Assembly: GCF_000383915.1 (NCBI RefSeq)
Contig: NZ_KB912942.1
Coordinates: 7,008,387 to 7,072,386 of the forward strand
Reading direction: 5' to 3'
Origin: Amycolatopsis benzoatilytica AK 16/65
GTDB lineage: Bacteria > Actinomycetota > Actinomycetes > Mycobacteriales > Pseudonocardiaceae
DNA: 64,000 bases
This document shows, in pieces, positions 23,845 to 32,811 of the stretch (position 1 is its first letter; each line of letters begins with the position of its first letter). The position numbers and the translations under genes are program-made. The notes under the pieces are model-generated. The model did not search any database, was not told the origin of the DNA, and saw nothing but the letters and a program-made list of their open reading frames with translations.

Positions 23845-24270
23845 TCACCGCTCGCCGTGGGCCGGGGCCGACCCGTACGACCCCGCGCTCGGGGTCGCGG
23901 TGCCTGGCCGCCTGCGGGAACGGCGGCCTGGTCGTACGGGTCGGCGGGAAGGTGCGCCCAGCGTGGCCATCCGTGCGTCGGCGCCGCGCACGTCCCCGGT
24001 GTTCGGGTGTTGGCCGCTGTGGCGCACTGGGCTGGGGTTGGTGGAAGACCCGGTGAGCAGGGTCGGGTCGGGGCACCGTTCCTGCTCACCGGGCAGCGGG
24101 GGGTGATCAGAGTGCGGCCGGTGTTCCTGGAGGGACGCGGCGCGGGCTCGCTGGATACGCCGGTGCTCGGACCACCAGCTCAGGCCGCAGATCGGGCCGA
24201 TTGCCAGTCCCAGGCCCGCCAGCATCGTCAGCCCGGCCAAACCTGCACTAGCCACGTCGGATGAAGTCAC
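23845..24270 (-). CDS. Small single-span membrane protein, first gene of the lasso/element operon
   Basis: 141 residues. GTG 24270 is preferred (AGGAGG eight bases upstream); GTG 24279 is an alternative. One transmembrane helix near the N-terminus (AGLAGLTMLAGLGLAIGPICGL) is followed by a basic, Pro/Arg/Gly-rich cytoplasmic tail. No domain recognised. It is the first gene after the 24347-24363 operator on the minus strand. Confidence 0.55.
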   Translation of the reverse strand: MTSSDVASAGLAGLTMLAGLGLAIGPICGLSWWSEHRRIQRARAASLQEHRPHSDHPPLPGEQERCPDPTLLTGSSTNPSPVRHSGQHPNTGDVRGADARMATLGAPSRRPVRPGRRSRRRPGTATPSAGSYGSAPAHGER

Positions 24271-24346
24271 CGCTAGCACCTCCTACCGGGCCAACCAACT
24301 GGAACGCATCGAGTAGCTATAACTCATGCTTCACATGGGCTATGAT

Positions 24347-24363
24347 TTGGTTACAGTAACCAA
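24347..24363. promoter_or_regulatory. 17-bp perfect palindrome, probable operator between divergent operons
   Basis: TTGGTTAC-A-GTAACCAA lies in the divergent gap 24271-24449, directly 3' of a good -10 element TATGAT (24341-24346) reading toward the XRE gene. Size, symmetry and AT-rich position suit a dimeric repressor, for example GntR or XRE class. The adjacent XRE product is the obvious candidate ligand. Confidence 0.6.
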
Positions 24364-24449
24364 CATCGCATCAGTGTCAAGGGTTGCGAACAGGTCCGGT
24401 GTACGATTACCTGTGCGCACGCGGATCGCTTCAGCCGGAAGGAACGGGC

Positions 24450-25313
24450 ATGCCACCCTCATCTCCCACAGTCGCGAGCTGGGAACTTGCGCTCCGGCTG
24501 CGCCAGCGCCGTGACCAGCTGGGCATGGAGGTGCAGACGATCACCGCGACGCTTGGGTTCTCGCGCAACTACTGGTCAGCGGTCGAGAACGAACGCAAGA
24601 TCCTCTCCGAGGAGAAGCTCAAGAGCGTGCTGAACGCCTTCGAGTTCGACGAGGAGGAGCAGCGCGAACTTCTGGAACTGCGCGAGGCCGCCAAACTGCG
24701 CGGCTGGTGGGCGCGCTACTCCGCCCTGTTCATTGAGGACACGCTGCGCCTGTACGGACTGGAACACGGCGCCCAGGCCATCCGAACGTACGAGAGCCTG
24801 CTGATCCCCGGTCTCTTGCAGACCGAGGCGTACGCCCGAGCGTTGATGACTTCCGAGATCACCACCATCCGCCAGGTCGAGGTCGACCAGCGCGTCGAGG
24901 TGAGGATGCGGCGGCAGGAGAGGATCACCGGCGAGGACCCCTTGCACCTGACCGCCATCGTCAGCCAGGCCGCACTCATGCAGGAGACCGGCGGGCCGCA
25001 GGTCCTACGTGACCAGCTGATCCACCTCACAGAGGTCATCGAAGAACATCCCGATGTGGTCGACCTCCGGGTCATCCCGTTCACCGCGACCGGGTGCGGC
25101 GCGTTCGGCGCGTCGACCTTCCACCTGATCGACTTCGCCAGCACCCGCCTGCCTACCTTGGCGTGGCAGGAGACCGTCACCGCCGCTGGCATCATCGACG
25201 ACGAGGGGCAGGTACGGGACCTGAGCTTGACCTACGCCGAAGCCCTCGGGCGTACCCTGAGCCCACAGGAGTCATTGGACCTGATCAAGCGGCGCATCAG
25301 GGAGATAACATGA
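24450..25313 (+). CDS. XRE-family regulator with DUF5753 domain
   Basis: 287 residues from ATG 24450 with a GGAAGGAAC ribosome site. The N-terminal Cro/C1-type helix-turn-helix (LRQRRDQLGMEVQTITATLGF, SRNYWSAVENERK) is followed by a DUF5753 domain from about residue 100 (YESLLIPGLLQTEAYARAL, QAALMQETGG, LRVIPF). Such genes are paired with DUF397 genes throughout actinomycetes, as here (4-nt overlap). They act as pleiotropic or element-borne regulators. It is divergent from the lasso-ending operon and may control it. Confidence 0.92.
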   Translation: MPPSSPTVASWELALRLRQRRDQLGMEVQTITATLGFSRNYWSAVENERKILSEEKLKSVLNAFEFDEEEQRELLELREAAKLRGWWARYSALFIEDTLRLYGLEHGAQAIRTYESLLIPGLLQTEAYARALMTSEITTIRQVEVDQRVEVRMRRQERITGEDPLHLTAIVSQAALMQETGGPQVLRDQLIHLTEVIEEHPDVVDLRVIPFTATGCGAFGASTFHLIDFASTRLPTLAWQETVTAAGIIDDEGQVRDLSLTYAEALGRTLSPQESLDLIKRRIREIT

Positions 25314-25723
25314 TCGAGGTGAGCTACCCGATGCCCCCCAACGCTCCGAACCACAACGGCTGGTTCAAGTCATCCTTCTCGTCCAACGCGAACAACTGCG
25401 TCGAAGTACGATTCGACGGCGACCGCGTAGGGGTCCGGGACAGCAAGTACCGGCGCAATCCCGCCAACCACCCCGGACGGGAACCGATCATCACCGTCAC
25501 GGCCGCCCAGTGGATGGTCTGGCTGGACGAACTGACCGGGCGCGCCGATGTGGGCACCAACGGCGTGCTGAGCGTCGAGACGACGCCGGACGGCGGCGCG
25601 ATCCTGCGCGGAGCCGACACGGCTGTAACGCTGTGTTACACCAGTGGCGAGTGGCAGACCTACCTCGCGGGCGTACGTGAGGGCGAGTTCGACCATCCCA
25701 CCCTCGCCGCGCTCGCCAGCTGA
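25310..25723 (+). CDS. DUF397 domain protein
   Basis: 137 residues. The DUF397 signature is complete in the first 65 residues: WFKSSFSSNANNCVEV, then VGVRDSKYR and an ITVTAAQW strand. A C-terminal extension of about 65 residues (TNGVLSVETTPDGGAIL..., GEWQTYLAGVREGEFDHP) is longer than the usual 60-80-residue family members. Overlaps the XRE gene (ATGA 25310) and probably acts with it as a regulator/effector pair. Confidence 0.9.
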   Translation: MIEVSYPMPPNAPNHNGWFKSSFSSNANNCVEVRFDGDRVGVRDSKYRRNPANHPGREPIITVTAAQWMVWLDELTGRADVGTNGVLSVETTPDGGAILRGADTAVTLCYTSGEWQTYLAGVREGEFDHPTLAALAS

Positions 25724-25907
25724 GCGCCGCGCCCCAGCACGACGCTCCCTGGAACCTCGCTAGCCCCAAGAACCCCTGGTGGTGGAGGTGACGTCGACTC
25801 CCCCTCCGGCGTCACCCGCCACCAGGCCCGCTGCCCAAGGGCAGGCCCACAAGAACCGCATCGACCCCAGCCGCACGCAGGTAAGGCGAAAGGAACGGCC
25901 TGACATC

Positions 25908-26483
25908 GTGTCGACCCCTGACCCGTCCCGGAACCACGCGCGCAAACCTGGTTACGAGTTCACCGACATGCTGGACCTGCCAGGCTGGGACGAGCAGAGC
26001 ATCTGGGGCTACGACGAAGGCATCGGGAGTTTCTTCGCTCAGCTGTGGCGTAATGGCAGCCGCTCCGACGAACCGGAAGTCTGGCTGTCTGGCATGCGGC
26101 GTCCGTACCCGTGGCCAGGCTGCGTCGCGTTGGACATCCTCGAGGCCACCAGGCAGGATCCGGCTACCGTGACGCGGGCGCTCGGGATCGCGGACCCCGC
26201 CGTCCGGCTGCGCCCCGCCCATGAGATCGCGGCCGAGGTGGACCAACTCGCCAGCCACGCGGGCGACCCCTACATCGACGGCAAGCGCCACGCCCTGCTA
26301 TGGGTTCGCGGCCAAGCCGACGTGTGCCCCGGCTCCCGCTGGCAATGGAGCCATGGCGCGCCCACCGCCGAGCAAGTCGTCGCGGAACATCACCTGGTCA
26401 CCGGGCGCGTCTACCGTCCAGAGGAGAACCGGACGATCTGCTCCGGCGCCGACGAGGCGCTTTGGTGGGCACTCGGCCGGTGA
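25908..26483 (+). CDS. Hypothetical protein, 191 aa
   Basis: GTG 25908 has a correctly spaced AAAGGAACGG ribosome site; the frame is open upstream but without a comparable site. Soluble, Trp-rich product (MLDLPGWDEQSIWGYDEGIGSFFAQLW, HALLWVRGQADVCPGSRWQW). No known domain. It lies downstream of the XRE/DUF397 pair after a 184-nt gap in which no other gene is seen. Confidence 0.7.
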   Translation: MSTPDPSRNHARKPGYEFTDMLDLPGWDEQSIWGYDEGIGSFFAQLWRNGSRSDEPEVWLSGMRRPYPWPGCVALDILEATRQDPATVTRALGIADPAVRLRPAHEIAAEVDQLASHAGDPYIDGKRHALLWVRGQADVCPGSRWQWSHGAPTAEQVVAEHHLVTGRVYRPEENRTICSGADEALWWALGR

Positions 26484-26509
26484 ATCCCTGAGCCGCCCGA
26501 CGTTCGCCG

Positions 26510-26923
26510 TCAGAACGCGATCACGTACGTCCGCTCCTGGGTCAGTTCGCGCCACCGCGCGACCTCGACGCGCGCCCGTGCCAGCACGGGGAAATCGTCA
26601 TGCAGCGCACGAATGATCACGTCGTCCAACGCATGCCAGTCCGCCTGGTCACCGCACGCCGCGCAGGTGTTCGGGTTGAAACTCGCACCGCGCGCACCGA
26701 GCGGGCGTGGTCGCAACTGGGCGGCCAGGTCGCCGCGGCCTTCGCGTTCCAGGATGTCGCGGGCGACGTCCACCGCCATCGGCTTGTCGCAGGTGACCAG
26801 TTCACCGACTGCGGGCCGATACCACGGCCGTAACCCGAAGACCCAGGTCATCGGGCGTTGGCACTGTGAGCATGGATAGTCGTAGCCCCATACTTCGAGG
26901 AAGAGCGTCCTGCCGGTCGTCAC
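26510..26923 (-). CDS. Small zinc-ribbon-like hypothetical protein
   Basis: 137 residues from GTG 26923. Two CxxC pairs (YPCSQCQRP and NTCAACGD) spaced about 70 residues apart could form one zinc site. The interior has LVTCDKPMAVDVARDILE. Convergent with the 25908 gene (26 nt between the stops). Function unknown. Confidence 0.7.
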   Translation of the reverse strand: MTTGRTLFLEVWGYDYPCSQCQRPMTWVFGLRPWYRPAVGELVTCDKPMAVDVARDILEREGRGDLAAQLRPRPLGARGASFNPNTCAACGDQADWHALDDVIIRALHDDFPVLARARVEVARWRELTQERTYVIAF

Positions 26924-26998
26924 ACTGCCCCCTCCAAGTTGCCACCGCCGAAGCGAACGTATCGGCCACCCCCGACTTGCCGTTGAACACCTCCGCCG

Positions 26999-27637
26999 TC
27001 AACGAACGGAAGCCAGCACGGCGACAAAGGCCCCCAGCACCAGGAACGGCCCCATCGGCAGCGGCGAGCCCCGCGCTTGCCGCCGTGCCAGCCGGAGGAT
27101 CAACCACGCGAGGGCCGCGGCGAACCATCCAAGGAACGTGGCCGTGATGAGGGCCGACCAGCTCAGCCAGCCGAGGGCCAACCCGAGCAGTCCGCCCAAT
27201 TTCACGTCGCCGGCCCCCAATCCTCCCCTGGAAGCCAGCGCGAGGACGAGGTAGAAGGCCGCGAGGATCGCCAGGCCGGCCAGCCCGCGCAGTAGGTCTG
27301 GTCCTCGGGAATGCAGGATCGCTGAGGTCGCCAGCAGCGCGCCGACGAGAGCGGCGCCGGAGTAGACGAGGACGCTGGGCAGTCGTTGCTCGATGAGGTC
27401 GATCAGGCCGAGTGTGACGCCGAGGGCGGCGAGGACGCTGTATGGCAGCAGGTCGAACTGGTGACCGAAGCGCCAGGCGAGCCCGCCGAACGCGAGCGCG
27501 GTCAGCAGCGTGGCCATGGGGTGCGTGACGCGCGGTGCGGATGGGACCGTCGTCAGCAGTCGCCGGTAGCAGAGCGCAAGCGCCGCGCCCGTGAGGACTC
27601 CTACGCCCGTCCACGCGGTGATGAACGCGGCGGACAT
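26999..27637 (-). CDS. A24-family prepilin peptidase (TadV/CpaA-like)
   Basis: 212 residues, polytopic. The two catalytic aspartates of type IV prepilin peptidases are visible: one in LGLIDLIEQRLPSVLVY and one in the GxGD motif GLGAGDVKLGG. It has the peptidase core without the N-terminal methylase domain, as for Tad/Flp systems. It should process the Flp prepilin and pseudopilins encoded downstream. It is divergent from the pilus operon. Confidence 0.92.
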   Translation of the reverse strand: MSAAFITAWTGVGVLTGAALALCYRRLLTTVPSAPRVTHPMATLLTALAFGGLAWRFGHQFDLLPYSVLAALGVTLGLIDLIEQRLPSVLVYSGAALVGALLATSAILHSRGPDLLRGLAGLAILAAFYLVLALASRGGLGAGDVKLGGLLGLALGWLSWSALITATFLGWFAAALAWLILRLARRQARGSPLPMGPFLVLGAFVAVLASVR

Positions 27638-27740
27638 CAGTCAGCGCCGCCATCAGTAACAGGAAGTAGCCGAATCGCCACTCGTCACCCCCGGAAAGCT
27701 GCTGGTCACCTTCCCAGTGTTACCTGACGCGACCCCGGAC

Positions 27741-27753
27741 AGTGATTGTCACT
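27741..27753. promoter_or_regulatory. Inverted repeat in the divergent promoter region of the Tad locus
   Basis: AGTGATTGTCACT (arms AGTGA/TCACT) lies in the 264-nt AT-richer gap between the prepilin peptidase and the lipoprotein gene. Several further GTCAGTG direct repeats follow between 27800 and 27842. These could be binding sites for a Tad regulator; no clear -35/-10 pair was picked. Confidence 0.35.
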
Positions 27754-27901
27754 AGGCCGAAAGGGTGAAATTTGTAGAAATTACCCTTCCGACTTCAAAG
27801 TCAGTGACCAGCACACTTTGCAGTCAGTGGGGGTCAGTGGTGTAGACGTGGTGAGTGTCACTTGATGTTAGTCCAAGTCCTCTGTCGTCTGGGGGTGGGT
27901 T

Positions 27902-28498
27902 GTGGTCGCCGGCAATGTCGTGATCCTGGGGGGACGCCGGGCGGCGGCGCTCGCGGTCGGAGCTGCGGTGCTGGCGCTGGCCGCTTGTGGTTCCGGCACG
28001 GCGAGCGACCCGTCACGTGGCACGACACAACCAACCGGACAGGCGTCGACTTCAGCTTCCCCGACCACCACGTTGTCCGTTGTGGACAGAGCGAAGCAAG
28101 ATGCGCTCGCGGCTTATCGGGGCATGTGGCAGGACTTCGTCGCGGCGGGGACCACATCGGACTGGCAGTCACCGAAGCTGGGCCAGTACGCGACCGGGAT
28201 CGCGCTGACGAACATGTCGCGATCGTTGTACGCCGACCACTACAACGGCCTGGTCACCAAGGGAGAACCCACTTTCCAGCCCACGGTGACTTCTGCGGAC
28301 CCGCCTGACAATCCCAACAAGATCGTGATCACGGACTGCTCCGACGGTTCCCATTGGCTGAAGTACAAGGCGGACACCGGGCAGCTCGCCAATGACACGC
28401 CCGGCGGCCGGCACCTCGTCAACGCGATCGTGCAGAAGCAGTCGGATGGATCCTGGAAGGTCTCGGAGTACGGCGTCCACGAGGCGGGAACATGCTGA
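27902..28498 (+). CDS. Secreted lipoprotein
   Basis: 198 residues from GTG 27902. An N-terminal signal sequence ends in the lipobox LAAC (VGAAVLALAACGSG) and is followed by a Thr/Ser/Pro linker. The mature domain (VDRAKQDALAAYRGMWQDFVAAG..., NKIVITDCSDGSHWLKYK, GSWKVSEYGVHEAG) looks like the small cone-type lipoproteins often found beside actinomycete Tad loci. First gene of the plus-strand Tad operon; overlaps the next gene by 7 nt. Cell-surface localisation expected. Confidence 0.85.
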   Translation: MVAGNVVILGGRRAAALAVGAAVLALAACGSGTASDPSRGTTQPTGQASTSASPTTTLSVVDRAKQDALAAYRGMWQDFVAAGTTSDWQSPKLGQYATGIALTNMSRSLYADHYNGLVTKGEPTFQPTVTSADPPDNPNKIVITDCSDGSHWLKYKADTGQLANDTPGGRHLVNAIVQKQSDGSWKVSEYGVHEAGTC

Positions 28499-29550
28499 GA
28501 CTACGAAGCATCGCGATCGTGACCGGGCTCGTGGTTGTCGGCGGAATCTGCGGCGTGGCACCGGCTTTCGCCGATGACGGCTACGGCAGCACCATGTGCA
28601 ATCAGATGCCTGCCCCGGTCTGCGATCTTGGCGCGGGCAAAGGCGGCGACAGCGGCAAGCCGGGCGGCAACTCGGGCAACGGCGACAACAAGCCTGGGCA
28701 TCCGGGCTCGGGTAATTCCGGCAACGGCAACACTGATCCGAACCCCGGTGACACGATCATCGGCAACTCGAATCTGGCGAACTGCTCTTACGTCAAGAGC
28801 GACTATCAGCCTCCCTCCGGTGGTGTGGTCACCGCCGCCTACACCCGTCCGCTGGACTCCGGTGTCGCGACAGCGCAGCCTGCGGTGTTCTCCCGCCCTG
28901 TCAACGTGGCGCGCACGGCGGTGCTCGCGTTGCCGGCGGATGGCCCGGCTCCGGGACAGCCGGGAGCTTGGTACGTGTGGAAGTGCACGGGTCCGGGGGC
29001 CGTCGACGCCTTGTACCGGCCGCCGGTGTGGATTCCCGATGGGCAGCAGCCCGGTGCGGCGCAGTTGCCCTCGCCGGCCGAGCTGGCGGCGATGGCGCGT
29101 AAGCAGTTGCGGCTGCCCACGCCGACGATCGCGGCGAACCCGGCCGGTGACCAGTTGGTGAATCTGCCGACGTGGATGTGGCTGTCCAGCGGCTGGGGGC
29201 CGGTCTCGGCGACCGCCTCGGTGCCCGGCGTGTCGGTGACCGCGGTGGCGACGCCGACGTCGGTGTCGTGGTCGATGGGTGATGGCAGCACGGTGACGTG
29301 CACCGGGGCGGGCGCCCCGTTCCGGCCGGGCACGGACCCGAAGGCGTCCTCGCCGGACTGCGGCCACACCTACCACGCCTCCTCGGCGAGCCAGGCGGGA
29401 CAAGCGTTTCCGGTCACCGCGACGGTGCACTGGACGGTCACCTGGGCGGGCGCGGGCCAGGGCGGAACCTTCCCGGACATGACCACGACCGGCAACGCGG
29501 CCTTCCGGGTCGCGGAGTCCCAAGCCCTCAACAACAACGGCGGCGGCTGA
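28492..29550 (+). CDS. Secreted Gly/Asn-rich protein of the Tad locus, PKD-like
   Basis: 352 residues. It has a clear Sec signal peptide (IVTGLVVVGGICGVAPAFADD), a low-complexity Gly/Asn/Pro stretch (about residues 48-88) and a mature domain. Near the C-terminus WSMGDGSTVTCTG...CGHTYH matches the PKD-like beta-sandwich pattern. No membrane anchor follows, so it is released or associated with the pilus or wall. Proteins of this type recur at the head of actinomycete Tad operons, with unknown role. Confidence 0.8.
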   Translation: MLRLRSIAIVTGLVVVGGICGVAPAFADDGYGSTMCNQMPAPVCDLGAGKGGDSGKPGGNSGNGDNKPGHPGSGNSGNGNTDPNPGDTIIGNSNLANCSYVKSDYQPPSGGVVTAAYTRPLDSGVATAQPAVFSRPVNVARTAVLALPADGPAPGQPGAWYVWKCTGPGAVDALYRPPVWIPDGQQPGAAQLPSPAELAAMARKQLRLPTPTIAANPAGDQLVNLPTWMWLSSGWGPVSATASVPGVSVTAVATPTSVSWSMGDGSTVTCTGAGAPFRPGTDPKASSPDCGHTYHASSASQAGQAFPVTATVHWTVTWAGAGQGGTFPDMTTTGNAAFRVAESQALNNNGGG

Positions 29551-29666
29551 CCCTCACAGGGGCAGCACCTCCTGTCATAACAACACAAACAACAGCTCGT
29601 CCTTCCGCTCGCTGAACAACCTCGGCGACGCGGCGCACTACCCCCATGCCCGGAGGAGGTACCGGC

Positions 29667-30377
29667 GTGACCACCAACATCACGCAGCCGGACACCGACC
29701 GACGCACGGCGCCGGCCAGTGGTTCTTGGGTCGCGGACGGCAAGAAGCCCGCCTCGCGGCTGCGCGGAACGAAACGGCGCCGCAGCGTCCCGCACCTGCT
29801 GCTGGGCGCCCTGCTCGTGCTGGCCTGTGCCGCCGCGTTCCTGGTGGTGTCGCTGAACTCCGGGAACCGGGAACCCGTCTTGGCGTTGGCCCGGCCGGTG
29901 GCGGTCGGGCAGGTGCTGACCGCGCAGGATCTCAAGCAGGTCAACGTCGCCGTCGACCCCGGCGTGTCTGTTGTGGACTCCAGCCAGGCGGCCAGTGTGG
30001 TGGGGAAGACGATGTCGGAGAGCCTGCCCGCTGGTGCGCTGCTGACCCTGGACGCGGTGAGCGGTGCCGGTGTTCCCGCGGCGGGGCAGGCGATCGCGGC
30101 GTTGTCGTTGAAGGCGGGCCAGTTCCCGGTGGAGGTGTCGCCGGGCAGCCACGTGTCGGTGGTGTTCGTGCCCGGCCAGTCGGGCGCCGCGCTGGCCAGC
30201 CCGCCGACGCCGGATTCCACGACGGTGTGGCCGGCGGTGGTCACCAGCGTGACCAGTCCGGCGAATCAGCAGGTCACGGTGGTGTCGGTGCAGCTGTCCC
30301 AGGCCGCCGCCCGCCAGGTCGCCGCCGTGCCCGCGGGCCAGTTGTCGATCGTGATGCTTGCGGGAAGTGGTCAGTGA
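29667..30377 (+). CDS. SAF-domain pilus assembly protein (CpaB/RcpC-like)
   Basis: 236 residues from GTG 29667, chosen for GGAGGAGG just upstream; ATG 29646 is a weaker start. A short cytoplasmic N-terminus, one transmembrane helix (LLLGALLVLACAAAFLVVSL) and a SAF domain (ALARPVAVGQVLTAQDLKQVNV, LPAGALLTLDAV) match the CpaB/RcpC periplasmic component that stabilises the pilus channel. It overlaps the CpaE-like gene by one base. Confidence 0.88.
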   Translation: MTTNITQPDTDRRTAPASGSWVADGKKPASRLRGTKRRRSVPHLLLGALLVLACAAAFLVVSLNSGNREPVLALARPVAVGQVLTAQDLKQVNVAVDPGVSVVDSSQAASVVGKTMSESLPAGALLTLDAVSGAGVPAAGQAIAALSLKAGQFPVEVSPGSHVSVVFVPGQSGAALASPPTPDSTTVWPAVVTSVTSPANQQVTVVSVQLSQAAARQVAAVPAGQLSIVMLAGSGQ

Positions 30378-31279
30378 TGTTGGTGGCGGTGCTGTCGGTG
30401 AAAGGGTCGCCTGGGGTGACCACGTTCTCGGTCGCGCTGGCCGCGCGCTGGCCCTCGCCCTCGCGCGCGCTGCTGGTGGAGGCCGACCCCTCCGGCGGGG
30501 ACGTCGGGACGCGGTTCTCGCTGGAGTCGACGCCGGGACTGGTGAGCCTGGCGGTCGCCGCGCGGCGCAGCGATGACCCGGCGCTGTTGTGGCAGCACAC
30601 GCAAACCCTGCCAGGTGGCCTGCCGGTGGTGGCCGCGCCACCGGACGCCGACCGCGCGCGGGCGGTGCTGTCCGCGCTGGCGGACCCGACCACCGGGGCG
30701 GGCGTGCTGCGGGCCGCCGCGAACTTGCCGGACACGGTGGTGATCGTGGACTGCGGCCGGATCGACGCCGGGTCTCCGGCGATGCCGATCGTGCGCTCGG
30801 CCGACGCGATGGTCTTGCTGACCCGTGCGCACGCCGACGACCTCGCGCACCTGGCCCGCCGGCTGCCGGCGATCGGCCGGTGGACCGCGCATCCGGCGAT
30901 GTTGCTGGTCGGCGACGGGTATGCCCCGGCCGAGGTCGCCCGTGAACTCGGTGTCCTGCCGCTGGGCCGGGTTCCGGATGATCCGCACGGGGCGGCCGTG
31001 CTGTGCGGGCGGCCCCGCTCGCTGCGATGGGGCCGCAGCGGGCCGGCGCATTCGGCGTTGGGGCAGGTCGCGCACAAGGTCGCGAAGGTGCTGCTCGCCG
31101 AGCAGGAACCACCCGCCGCGCTGCCGCGGCAAGGGCCGGTGGAGAGCCAGCCGGTGCCGGTCCTGCGCCCGGTGCCCGGCGTGCCCGCCAACCCGGTCTC
31201 GGCCACGGGGCTGCGGCTCGCACCGGCGCCCCCACAGCCGAACCAGGAGAACACCTCACGCGGAGGGCACGCGTCATGA
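30377..31279 (+). CDS. CpaE/TadZ-like P-loop protein with degenerate Walker A
   Basis: 300 residues. The N-terminus is MinD/ParA-like (LVAVLSVKGSPGVTTFSVALAARW), but the deviant Walker A KGGxGKT reads KGSPGVTT, missing the second Lys. Downstream LLVEADPSGGDVG and VVIVDCGRID correspond to switch/Walker B elements. The family positions Tad machinery at the pole or membrane. Weak or absent ATP hydrolysis is likely, as in several TadZ proteins. The C-terminal ~50 residues are Pro-rich. Overlaps cpaF by 4 nt. Confidence 0.82.
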   Translation: MLVAVLSVKGSPGVTTFSVALAARWPSPSRALLVEADPSGGDVGTRFSLESTPGLVSLAVAARRSDDPALLWQHTQTLPGGLPVVAAPPDADRARAVLSALADPTTGAGVLRAAANLPDTVVIVDCGRIDAGSPAMPIVRSADAMVLLTRAHADDLAHLARRLPAIGRWTAHPAMLLVGDGYAPAEVARELGVLPLGRVPDDPHGAAVLCGRPRSLRWGRSGPAHSALGQVAHKVAKVLLAEQEPPAALPRQGPVESQPVPVLRPVPGVPANPVSATGLRLAPAPPQPNQENTSRGGHAS

Positions 31280-32811
31280 ACCACCCGACCAACGGCCATC
31301 CATCCAACGGCTATCCGCCGCCGGTGCCCCTGCGCCCCCACCAGCAGCACGGGCAGCCACCCGGCGGCGGCTGGCCACCGCCCGGCGCGTCCGGTCACCC
31401 CAGCTGGGCAGCACCGGCCGGGCAGCCGCACCACCCCAGCGCCGCGCAGTCACCGCCGGGCGGTCCGGAAGCGACACAGAACACCGAGGCTGTCGGGCGG
31501 CTGCGCCAGCACCTACGCGACACCCTCGGCGCCGAGCTGCCGCAGCGGGTGGACGCCCAGCAGCGCCGCACCGGCGCCCCGGTCACCAGGGAGGCCCGCC
31601 GCGAGCTGGCGCGGGCGATCCTGGACGACGCGGTGGCCGTGCACTCCGAGAACGAGCTGATGGCCGACCGCTCGCTGGTCGGCCGCGATGTCGAGCAGCG
31701 GGTGATCACCGAGGTCATCAACGAACTGTTCGGCATGGCCGGCCTGCAGCCGCTGCTGGACGACCCGACGGTGGAGACGATCAACGCCAACCGCTTCGAC
31801 CGGGTGTTCGTGCAGTACAACGACGGCCGCCGCGCGCGGGTCGCCCCGATCGCGGGCTCGAACGAGGAGCTGACGGACCTGGTGCGCCTGTTGGCGGCTC
31901 GCGCGTCCAGTCAGGAACGGCGCTTCGACTACGGCTCCCCGGCGGTCAACCTCCAACTTCCCGGCGGGGAGCGGTTGTTCGCGGCGATGGGCGTCACGGC
32001 GGGCGGGGTGACCTCGCTGTCGATCCGCCGGCACGGCTACCTCACCGTGACCCTCCCGGAGCTGCGCGCCCGCGGCACGATCGATCCCGGTCTGGAGCAG
32101 TTCCTGCGCGCGATGGTCAAGGCCCGCAAGAACATCGTGATCGACGGTGGCACCGGCGCGGGCAAAACCACCCTGCTGCGCGCACTCGCGTCCGAAATGG
32201 ACCCGATGGAACGCATCGTCACCATCGAGGACGCCTTCGAACTCGGCCTGGACCGCGACCCGGACATCCACGCCGACGTGACCGCCTTCCAGGCCCGCGA
32301 GCCGAACGTCGAAGGCGAGGGCGCGATCTCCCAGGCCGAACTCGTCCGCTGGGGCCTGCGCATGAGCCCGGACCGCGTGATCGTCGGCGAGATCCGCGGC
32401 CCGGAGGTCATCCCGATGTGCAACGCCATGTCCCAGGGCAACGACGGCTCCATGGCCACCCTCCACGCGAGCAGCTCCCGGATCGCCTTCACCCGGCTGG
32501 CCTCCTACGCCGCCCAAGGCCCCGAACGCCTTCCCTTGGAGGCCACCAACCTGCTGGTCGCCTCGGCGGTGCATTTCGTGGTGCACCTCGCGCGCGGCCT
32601 GGACCGCACGACCCGCGTGGTGTCCTCGATCCGCGAGGTCGTCGGCGCCGACGGCCCCCAGGTCATCTCGAACGAGGTCTACCGGCCTGGCGCGGACCGG
32701 CGCGCCCGTCCGGTGGCCGGGGCGCTGCGCACCGACACCCTCGACGACCTCGTCGACGCCGGGCTCGACCCCGGTGTGCTGGAGGAGCCCGACGGCTGGT
32801 GGCCGCGATGA
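31276..32811 (+). CDS. cpaF: CpaF/TadA secretion ATPase
   Basis: 511 residues. A Pro/His/Gly-rich disordered N-terminus (1-70) precedes the N-domain and the GspE/VirB11-type core. Visible are Walker A GGTGAGKTT (residues 291-299), an Asp box (TIEDAFELGL), Walker B-like RVIVGEIRG and a His box (GSMATLHASSS). It powers Flp pilus polymerisation at the inner membrane with TadB/TadC. Start by ATGA overlap with the CpaE-like gene. Confidence 0.95.
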   Translation: MNHPTNGHPSNGYPPPVPLRPHQQHGQPPGGGWPPPGASGHPSWAAPAGQPHHPSAAQSPPGGPEATQNTEAVGRLRQHLRDTLGAELPQRVDAQQRRTGAPVTREARRELARAILDDAVAVHSENELMADRSLVGRDVEQRVITEVINELFGMAGLQPLLDDPTVETINANRFDRVFVQYNDGRRARVAPIAGSNEELTDLVRLLAARASSQERRFDYGSPAVNLQLPGGERLFAAMGVTAGGVTSLSIRRHGYLTVTLPELRARGTIDPGLEQFLRAMVKARKNIVIDGGTGAGKTTLLRALASEMDPMERIVTIEDAFELGLDRDPDIHADVTAFQAREPNVEGEGAISQAELVRWGLRMSPDRVIVGEIRGPEVIPMCNAMSQGNDGSMATLHASSSRIAFTRLASYAAQGPERLPLEATNLLVASAVHFVVHLARGLDRTTRVVSSIREVVGADGPQVISNEVYRPGADRRARPVAGALRTDTLDDLVDAGLDPGVLEEPDGWWPR

